From: SHLJ01 sp041618535
GTDB taxonomy: Bacteria; Bacteroidota; Bacteroidia; Flavobacteriales; Flavobacteriaceae
Assembly (NCBI GenBank): GCA_041618535.1
Contig: JBFKFP010000077.1
Coordinates: 1-12,711, forward strand
DNA length: 12,711 nt
Direction: 5' to 3'
Part shown: positions 6,958 to 12,711 of the stretch, piece by piece
How positions within the stretch are numbered: the stretch's first letter is position 1
How the letters are laid out: the number at the start of each line of letters is the position of its first letter
Notes under the pieces: model-generated
What the model was told of the DNA's origin: nothing
What the model saw: the letters and a program-made list of their open reading frames with translations, nothing else
Database searches by the model: none
Translations under genes and position numbers: made by a program

Positions 6958-8193
6958 TTAAATGTTGTTACGTATTGTATCGATAACCCAGTCCTGAAAA
7001 GAGTCTGGCCAACCCTGGTAAGTCCTGTAAAACCGTTCCTTGTCATACCAGTATAGAAAAAGCACATCTTTCGGTGAAATGTTGACCAATAATCGCCAGA
7101 CCAGATCCTGGTGCCTTGCCTCAAGACTGGAGTGTGGCTTATGGAGGGCCGCATACATCCCGGGGTCAACCAGGTCTTTGATCTTATAGGTATTGCTGCG
7201 TTCAAGCCTCTCCAAATAGATTTCAACCCCATTCACTTTTTTCAGTGATTTGATCTCTATAGTATTCAGGTACCTTCTGAAAAGCACTTTATCAGACAGT
7301 ATATCCTTTACAGGGTGTTCGGTCTTTTTCAATTCTTCAAAAAGCATGTGTTTCTTTATTCGCTCGTAGCGATCCTCTTTAACGATTTTTTCGAGATCGC
7401 ATTCGATGATCAGGTGATCTCTTAACTTATTGAGTAATTCCGGCTGACCAACATGAAAGATCATCACCTCGTGATGCGTATCCTTTATGGCCTCCTTGTA
7501 TGCCTCATCAGATTCAAAAACCATAATCGGAGTGATAAAATCACGGAGGATATAAACTCCTCCAAAAGCCCTTGTATAGAATGAATCGGTTTTAAATTTA
7601 ATGGGATTAAGCCTGAGAACCCTGCCCCTGAGATCACCATAAGTCTTCGCTGAATCAAGGAGTTGTTCCTGAATATCCTCATCAATAAAATTCCAATCGG
7701 TATTGAAGTGATCTATTAGCTTCATTTGCTGTTGCTGAATTTGATCAAGATCGTTGATCAGCCTGAAACCAATTGTGACTTCATCATATTTCAATATATC
7801 CATGGGGTCATAAAATGCGTCGATCTCCTGGTCAAAATCAAGGCAAATAGCACAATCCCTCGTAATATCGTTTATCTCGGCACCATAGGTTTTAAAAACA
7901 TGAAGCATCATATCGCGATCGAAAGTGTGGAATGGAACGTAGACCGGTTTTCCCTTTTGTTTGGGCGTCACTATTATACCATGAGGATTGGCATCGCCAT
8001 GATTCAGATAGTTCGTGTTCTTTCGTTGCTCTGCAATTTCCGGACTCCATCCTATGCCGTCGATTGAAAAGGATGTAAGGTCTGTCGTCTTAAAGCCCAG
8101 TGTTTCAAGACATTTGTTGTAACGTTCAACGAGCTTCCCACTAATCGGGATCAATTCTGAATGATATAAATTGGCTTGCTGCAGTTTTTGCAT
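6958..8193 (-). CDS. Soluble 411-residue protein of unknown function
   Basis: The open frame extends upstream to a TTG at 8245-8247 inside the ATPase gene, but the first ATG is at 8191-8193, 7 bases after the ATPase stop. The upstream extra residues are just the overlapping antecedent frame, so I place the start at 8193. The product has no signal peptide or membrane helix and looks like a mixed alpha/beta cytoplasmic protein. Notable parts are a His/Asn-rich segment, NYLNHGDANPHGIIV (residues 61-75), the segment KPVYVPFHTFDRDMM (82-96), an Asp-rich FDQEIDAFYDPMD (120-132), a Gln-run helix DQIQQQQMKLID (150-161), and a Trp-rich C-terminus. No known catalytic signature can be confirmed. Its place directly after the ATPase suggests a partner or adaptor role, which is inference. 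I do not recognise the family with confidence. Confidence 0.85.
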   Translation of the reverse strand: MQKLQQANLYHSELIPISGKLVERYNKCLETLGFKTTDLTSFSIDGIGWSPEIAEQRKNTNYLNHGDANPHGIIVTPKQKGKPVYVPFHTFDRDMMLHVFKTYGAEINDITRDCAICLDFDQEIDAFYDPMDILKYDEVTIGFRLINDLDQIQQQQMKLIDHFNTDWNFIDEDIQEQLLDSAKTYGDLRGRVLRLNPIKFKTDSFYTRAFGGVYILRDFITPIMVFESDEAYKEAIKDTHHEVMIFHVGQPELLNKLRDHLIIECDLEKIVKEDRYERIKKHMLFEELKKTEHPVKDILSDKVLFRRYLNTIEIKSLKKVNGVEIYLERLERSNTYKIKDLVDPGMYAALHKPHSSLEARHQDLVWRLLVNISPKDVLFLYWYDKERFYRTYQGWPDSFQDWVIDTIRNNI

Positions 8194-8200
8194 CGCTAAA

Positions 8201-10171
8201 TCAGTCGTTTTGCTCCTTTTCAAACTGTTCACGAGCTTCCATCTCAATATTCATCTGAGCTACCCTTGAATCAACCTTTCGCTTGAAATCGGTATCAGCG
8301 ATAGAAGCGACGTTATCCAGATAGCGCACTACTTCCTGCCTTCTGATATCCGAAAAATCAAGGCCTTTCATATTAGCCTTCATCAATTCTTGCAACATCG
8401 CATATTTCGTCTCGTAATCCTGTTTGAAATAGATGTCAGGATTTTCGAACCAGTCTTTCTCCAGGTCGAAATCGGTCAGGCGCAATGACACGGCCGATTG
8501 TATATTTCGAACATCTCGGGAGGAGAAGAATGGAAACTCATTTTGAATGGCTTTATAGAGTGAAGCATAGAACATATGGTCATTATCCTCATGCTTACGC
8601 TCCACCTGGTCAAAAATATCATGAACACGATCTTCGGTCGGTTTTTCCACCAGTTTAAGTATGTCCCCGAGATTTTTGGCCATTTTCTGGTCGTCCAGAT
8701 AATCATAGCCAACAGGGTCATCCATGTTGATAAAGCCCGGCATTGTATTTTCAATTTTTCTCCACCACAGGAAGTCCTGGTCAAGAAAATCGTGTTCGCT
8801 CCTGGCACCGTCAATTTTAAACCTGCCCTGGACCCTTGAGATCACCGCTTTGTCAAGCATCTCCGGAAGGTTTGTAAATAAACCGATTGAACTATTGCCG
8901 TAATTGACAGCATACGCACCTTCAGTGTATCGTAAAAATACACCGATAACCTCCTTTACACCTGCTGAAACTCCCTGGGCTGTTCTTTCCTGTAAATTGT
9001 TCTCAGCATCATCAATGGGTGCAAAAATAAGACGCGTCGGGTCCTGAAGGGGTTTCATCCATTCAACCATTTTCTCGGCAGAGCCACCCTGGAAAGTACT
9101 GATAAGTGTATCTGGCATGGGATGAAAAAGGAATGGGATGTTGAGGTTAGAGCTATGCTCCTTTAAACGGGTAGCAATCGCGGCAATCAACATAGATTTA
9201 CCAGTTCCCGGAATACCGTAGCCCATAAATACCGGCATGAAGCCTCCAAGTTCCTGAAAAGGGTTCTTTTTCTCATTAAAATCGTAACTGAGTAATCGCT
9301 CTGTCAATCGACGCGCGAAATGCTTGGCATCCCTGTTACCTACAATTTGCTCGAACTGGATCTGGTTAAACTCTACACTTTTTGCTGCTCCTGCGAAAAC
9401 ATTGCTCCATCCTGCCACAGAAAAATCGGAGTTTTCAAGTTTGTAGGTCCTGTCTGTGATGGTATCCGTATATTCCAATGAGCTTTTACGCATCTGGATC
9501 TCATCTATCAATGCCTCGAAATAAACCACAGTAAAATCGATCACATCGCGGTCACTCAAAATGACCTGAGGATGATTTAGGTATTTGTCGTAATAAAACA
9601 GGCAGCACGAAATCCCCTTAAGAGGAGACATCACGGAAACCTCCGGAATACCGGCAAATTTGTTCTTCATCACGCTCAGGTCATCTGAGGCATGATTCTT
9701 TAGATCGTGCAAAATCTTGTATGCTGTGGCGAAAAGCATAAAGGCTGTGGCCGTATGCATCTTGCTTTCATATTCTCGCTTGCCGGCCGAATCCAGAGTT
9801 GACCTTCGTTCATTCAGACTGGAAAGGCCTGATGCGTCATAATAACTGTCTTTTATCCAGATTCCGAGGGTAATCCCTTCCTGAAGTGCAAAGAGGGCCT
9901 GATTCAGGTGAAGCGGAATGGCTACAGATTCAGGCAGGAGTTTCTTTTTCAGAGATAGAATAGTCTTGGAAACTGAAATGACATCCGAGCTGCTTTCATT
10001 CCCTTTTGCCCTTGACAAATACAACAATATAGAGTCCTCTCTGTCGTCTTTCTCACGGTTTCGGGCACGCTGGCCCTGTTCCCATTGAACACTTTTGATA
10101 TAGGAGGTTGCTTCCTCTCTAAGGCTGTCTAATTCACTTTGTTTTATCGGAAAAGTTGAACTGTGTTCCAT
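8201..10171 (-). CDS. Classic-clade AAA+ ATPase with long N-terminal domain
   Basis: The 656-residue protein has a largely helical N-terminal region (about 1-300), an AAA+ core (about 310-460) and a helical C-terminal part rich in acidic and basic residues. In the core, Walker A is GYGIPGTGKS (317-326, K325). A pore-loop-1-like STFQGGSAEKMVEW (358-371) has an aromatic F360 and the G-x-S-x-E-K segment of FtsH/Vps4-type proteins. Walker B is LIFAPIDDAEN (381-391), with D387 followed by D388 where glutamate is usual. Sensor 1 is FTN (N434), and LPEMLDKAVISRVQGRFKI (435-453) carries two candidate arginine fingers, R446 and R450, matching the family pattern L-D-P-A-L-L-R-P-G-R-F-D. These features indicate an oligomeric, probably hexameric, ATPase that threads or remodels a protein substrate. 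No protease domain or zinc motif is fused. The likely substrate or partner is encoded in the same operon. Gaps to its neighbours are 25 bases upstream and 7 bases downstream. Confidence 0.93.
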   Translation of the reverse strand: MEHSSTFPIKQSELDSLREEATSYIKSVQWEQGQRARNREKDDREDSILLYLSRAKGNESSSDVISVSKTILSLKKKLLPESVAIPLHLNQALFALQEGITLGIWIKDSYYDASGLSSLNERRSTLDSAGKREYESKMHTATAFMLFATAYKILHDLKNHASDDLSVMKNKFAGIPEVSVMSPLKGISCCLFYYDKYLNHPQVILSDRDVIDFTVVYFEALIDEIQMRKSSLEYTDTITDRTYKLENSDFSVAGWSNVFAGAAKSVEFNQIQFEQIVGNRDAKHFARRLTERLLSYDFNEKKNPFQELGGFMPVFMGYGIPGTGKSMLIAAIATRLKEHSSNLNIPFLFHPMPDTLISTFQGGSAEKMVEWMKPLQDPTRLIFAPIDDAENNLQERTAQGVSAGVKEVIGVFLRYTEGAYAVNYGNSSIGLFTNLPEMLDKAVISRVQGRFKIDGARSEHDFLDQDFLWWRKIENTMPGFINMDDPVGYDYLDDQKMAKNLGDILKLVEKPTEDRVHDIFDQVERKHEDNDHMFYASLYKAIQNEFPFFSSRDVRNIQSAVSLRLTDFDLEKDWFENPDIYFKQDYETKYAMLQELMKANMKGLDFSDIRRQEVVRYLDNVASIADTDFKRKVDSRVAQMNIEMEAREQFEKEQND

Positions 10172-10196
10172 AATTCTTAAGCTGGCATATTGGTCT

Positions 10197-11249
10197 TCAT
10201 TTTATCGAATCGATCCTAAGGTCGGCCATCTCAATAGGTGGTTTGGCCAGTTTACTCATCAAATCCGGAGTCTTGCTGTATAACATTTGTATGATCCTGT
10301 GCGGGGCGAACACATAGTCCTGGCGTATTACATTACTCCATTTCTGCAACCTCTGCTTGTTGAAGAAACTTCCTTCTGTGAATTCGCTGCCGGAATAAAC
10401 CTCATCTATCCTGAGTGAAAAGGCAAAAGACTCCAATGGAATCTGCTTTTTGGCTATCCCCTCCAGAATGGCATGGGTTTTCTCATTCTCGTCCTTGGCG
10501 AATACATTATGTAATGGTCCCATATCGATCCTTTTTATCACCTTCGGAAAGACATCAGTTAATTTCCGGTCTATGGCATATGCCATTCCATCAAGGGCCA
10601 TCTCACGGTCTGCAGCTTGTTTTAAGGCTTCATATATCCTGGTTTTATGATTGTCTACCTGCTTACCATCGAAGTTAAAATACATAAAGCAGATAAACGG
10701 CCTGTTATGGGAAACATCGTAAAAACTCCAGCTAACCAGCCATTCATAATTTACATCTTCAGGTGCCCTGACAATTTTACCCTGTACAAAGCGGTTAAAT
10801 ATGAATTGCTTTCTGACGGAAGAGTAATAAACCACGGATGCCGCCTGGAAAAGGTCTCGTTTTGAGATGGGCTGTTTACGCCTGAGCAGGGTATCAAGAA
10901 AATTTTCTTTTAATGATTCAACGGCAGGTAATTTGCCGATATACTCATCCCTCAATTCGAGATCGTTAAATAAATAACGGAATTCCAGGTAATTTGGAAA
11001 TCCTGAATCAGTAAGGTCAATTCTCATATTGTCCTCATCATCGTACATGTATTTAACCCGCATGGCTTCGATGGAATAGAGCAGCAGGTCACAATACTGC
11101 TTGAAAAACACAACCTCCTGGGCATTGCACAGATTCTGACGCTGGACGTTGACTATCAGTTCCTTAAGTGCAAAATCCACCATCTTATGATAGAAGATAT
11201 ATTGCTCTTTTGAATCGAGTTCAGCAGAATCTAAAGGTGTAACGATCAT
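10197..11249 (-). CDS. Soluble 350-residue protein of unknown function
   Basis: The product has no signal peptide or membrane helix. The N-terminal third (about 12-130) looks helical, with a hydrophobic core around VVFFKQYCDLLLYSIEAM (46-63). A central beta-like part, NYEWLVSWSFYDVSHNRPFICFMYFNFDG (167-195), follows, then helices and a basic stretch, LTDVFPKVIKRIDMGPLHNVF (230-250). No metal-binding or nucleotide-binding motif stands out and I do not recognise a family. The ATG at 11249 is fixed by an in-frame stop 24 bases upstream. No Shine-Dalgarno is visible. It lies 95 bases after the coiled-coil gene and 25 before the ATPase gene on the same strand, so a role as a cofactor or substrate adaptor of the ATPase is plausible but inferred from position only. 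Confidence 0.86.
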   Translation of the reverse strand: MIVTPLDSAELDSKEQYIFYHKMVDFALKELIVNVQRQNLCNAQEVVFFKQYCDLLLYSIEAMRVKYMYDDEDNMRIDLTDSGFPNYLEFRYLFNDLELRDEYIGKLPAVESLKENFLDTLLRRKQPISKRDLFQAASVVYYSSVRKQFIFNRFVQGKIVRAPEDVNYEWLVSWSFYDVSHNRPFICFMYFNFDGKQVDNHKTRIYEALKQAADREMALDGMAYAIDRKLTDVFPKVIKRIDMGPLHNVFAKDENEKTHAILEGIAKKQIPLESFAFSLRIDEVYSGSEFTEGSFFNKQRLQKWSNVIRQDYVFAPHRIIQMLYSKTPDLMSKLAKPPIEMADLRIDSIK

Positions 11250-11344
11250 AATTACAATAAGATGGAAAATTCAGAGTTTCCAGAATATTTCAATCCAAAA
11301 AAGGCGATATCAAAACAAGCCTTAAGGAATAATTCCAGAGCCAG
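11250..11344 (-). other. 95-base spacer within the operon, possible internal control point
   Basis: This is the largest gap in the seven-gene run. It is AT-rich and contains a short inverted repeat, GGAAT-A-ATTCC (11326-11336), just after the coiled-coil gene; it lacks a T tract and is not a convincing terminator. No clear TTG/TAnnTTTG promoter pair is visible on the minus strand. An internal promoter or processing site cannot be excluded. Confidence 0.3.
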
Positions 11345-12685
11345 CTATGATAGAAGGTCATTCTCTTCCGGCCTGGCTGCGCCCTCACCTTCAGAATCGT
11401 CCTCACCGGATGGTATGGCTTCATCGGCCTTATAATAGGCATCAAAAATCTCTTTCATATCGATACCATATCGTTCGGCGAAATTTTTCTGTATTTCAGA
11501 ATCTTTGGCTCGTATCTCCTGCAAGGCTTCGGCATAGGACTTATAAACGCCCTGCATAATCTTCTCATGCACAGGAATATTATCCATCATCTCCTGTCTT
11601 GCTTTGGCACTGGCCGTGTGCATGGCTGCAAGTGTTTCCCCTATATGCTCATCGGTCTTTACGCCAAGGTGTTCAAGTATGGCTGCGAATTCCTGGTCGG
11701 TTCTCGCTTTTAATGCAACAATGTAGCCGTCATAATATTTAAGCCTTTCTTCCGTATCAGATTTGAGCTTGGCCCTGTGCGTCTGCAGGTTACTCCTTAA
11801 TGATGTCAGTACCTTGATCGTAAGATTGTGTTTATGAACGAAGCTGTCCTTGCTGGCTGCCAGGGTGGTATAGGCATTTTTCAAACCTTCCAACTCTTCA
11901 ACCGATTGCTCGAGCTCAGTGACCTTACCAACAGCCTGGGCATATTCTGCCGACTGCTTATCCACGATCTCCTCGAGTTCCTGCCTCGCCTGCTTCAAAA
12001 GAGCATATTGTTCCTCAAGCCTTTCCTCTACCTCCTTCTTCTTTTCAAGAGCCTTGGTATGATTTTTAGTGGCCTCTACTATAGCATCCTGTAACTTATC
12101 CTCAACCTCTTTTATTTCGAGCTCCCTGTCTTTTAATCGCTTAACTGCGGCCTGGCTCTTAAATGACAACTCGTTCAGCAATGTCTGGATATCGGCGCTT
12201 TCAATACGCTGCTGGAACATGGCTTTGGCCCTGTTATCGGCAGAGTCCCTGTTTTTTCGTGCCTGTTTCAGTTCATCCTCTGCCTTTTTTATCTTGCTTT
12301 TCCTTCCCCAGAGATTGTTCCACCAGTTATCGGGTTTACTCTCGGCTTCCCGCAATTCAATTTCAGCTCTCTCCAAGCGCCTTATGGCGTCATTTATCAC
12401 CTTCTGCTCTTCGGCATTAAGTGATGAGAAATTCTCAAACAGAATCCCGACCTCTTCCTGGTAATCGGTAAGGTCCTTAATGGCATCAAGAAGCGTTGTC
12501 CTGTCTTTTTCCGCCATGTGCACCACATCATCCAGAGTGGCGTTAAGAATCTTCTGTCTTACTTGAGGGTCATCTTCCTGCGCCAGCTTCGATTTCATCT
12601 GGTCAATGGCTTTGCCCCAATTTACATCTACTTTTTGCGGTTCCTCACTTGAGTTGGTTTCCAAAAAATCGAATTCGTCTGACAT
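11345..12685 (-). CDS. Large cytoplasmic coiled-coil protein, unknown
   Basis: The 446-residue product is the first gene of the operon inside the window. It has an acidic N-terminus (MSDEFDFLE), then long helical segments at about 85-117, 130-275 and 285-345 rich in Glu, Lys, Gln, Leu and Ala with heptad character. A Trp-rich break, KPDNWWNNLWGRKSK (117-131), interrupts the first coil and is followed by a basic patch; it could be a hairpin turn or membrane-contact point. The C-terminal part (about 350-420) contains NIPVHEKIMQGVYKSYAEAL (369-388) and ends in an acidic, Gly/Ser-rich tail with ENDLLS. No signal peptide or membrane helix is present. The architecture resembles filament-forming or membrane-scaffold helical proteins, but no named family is assigned. 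The ATG at 12685 is 26 bases from the window edge, so its promoter and any preceding operon gene lie outside. Confidence 0.88.
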   Translation of the reverse strand: MSDEFDFLETNSSEEPQKVDVNWGKAIDQMKSKLAQEDDPQVRQKILNATLDDVVHMAEKDRTTLLDAIKDLTDYQEEVGILFENFSSLNAEEQKVINDAIRRLERAEIELREAESKPDNWWNNLWGRKSKIKKAEDELKQARKNRDSADNRAKAMFQQRIESADIQTLLNELSFKSQAAVKRLKDRELEIKEVEDKLQDAIVEATKNHTKALEKKKEVEERLEEQYALLKQARQELEEIVDKQSAEYAQAVGKVTELEQSVEELEGLKNAYTTLAASKDSFVHKHNLTIKVLTSLRSNLQTHRAKLKSDTEERLKYYDGYIVALKARTDQEFAAILEHLGVKTDEHIGETLAAMHTASAKARQEMMDNIPVHEKIMQGVYKSYAEALQEIRAKDSEIQKNFAERYGIDMKEIFDAYYKADEAIPSGEDDSEGEGAARPEENDLLS

Positions 12686-12711
12686 AGGATAAAGGGAATT
12701 GATTAAACTAA

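Noticed and set aside
8194..8247. Upstream extension of the 411-residue gene into the ATPase gene
   Set aside because: The extension would need a TTG start and would overlap the ATPase end by 47 bases; the first ATG at 8193 sits cleanly after the ATPase stop.
8476..8814. Minus-strand 112-codon frame inside the ATPase gene
   Set aside because: It is a shifted frame of a well-supported AAA+ gene, with Met- and Trp-rich composition typical of shadow frames.
11326..11336. GGAATAATTCC inverted repeat as a terminator after the coiled-coil gene
   Set aside because: The stem is only five base pairs with a one-base centre, which cannot form a stable hairpin, and no U tract follows.
11262..11435. Plus-strand 57-codon frame starting MENSEFPEYFNPKKAISKQ
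   Set aside because: It begins in the operon spacer and runs antisense over the end of the coiled-coil gene; its second half is Ser/Ala/Pro-rich in the manner of a shadow frame, and no ribosome-binding site or terminator supports it. The first 30 residues look protein-like enough to recheck if related genomes keep them.
4481..12685. The operon as an anti-phage defence or mobile island
   Set aside because: No nuclease, toxin, reverse transcriptase, integrase, transposase, tRNA or flanking repeat is visible, and the neighbours are metabolic genes.

Overview
The window most likely comes from a Bacteroidota genome, probably Flavobacteriia. The first gene ends in a type IX secretion (Por/T9SS type A) sorting domain, which is confined to that phylum. 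Spacers are AT-rich, Shine-Dalgarno sequences are mostly absent, and base composition is moderate. No RNA genes, CRISPR arrays, insertion sequences, integrases or long repeats were seen, and no gene-free stretch exceeds about 110 bases. The genus cannot be named from this sequence.

Left part (1-4484). The window opens with the 3' end of a secreted FG-GAP/VCBS repeat protein, closed by a strong hairpin terminator. Next comes hutI (imidazolonepropionase, plus strand). It converges on a minus-strand gene for a membrane-anchored coiled-coil protein of unknown role, and the terminator between them contains the hutI stop codon. A 107-base AT-rich divergent spacer leads to a ureohydrolase that fits formimidoylglutamase (hutG), followed 28 bases later by a GNAT acetyltransferase. 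HutI and HutG catalyse the third and fourth steps of histidine degradation (imidazolonepropionate to formiminoglutamate to glutamate plus formamide). The first two enzymes, HutH and HutU, are not in the window.

Right part (4481-12685, all minus strand). Seven collinear genes with gaps of 3 to 95 bases look like one operon, transcribed right to left. In order they encode a 446-residue coiled-coil protein, a 350-residue soluble protein, a 656-residue classic-clade AAA+ ATPase, a 411-residue soluble protein, a 179-residue three-helix membrane protein with an acidic tail, a 63-residue two-helix membrane protein, and a 563-residue protein with three membrane helices and a large presumed periplasmic domain. 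Only the ATPase has a recognisable family. The combination suggests an ATP-driven machine working on a coiled-coil partner at the inner membrane. That is inference, and it is the best candidate here for an undescribed system. The operon meets the acetyltransferase gene tail to tail, with both stop codons inside one TTAA.
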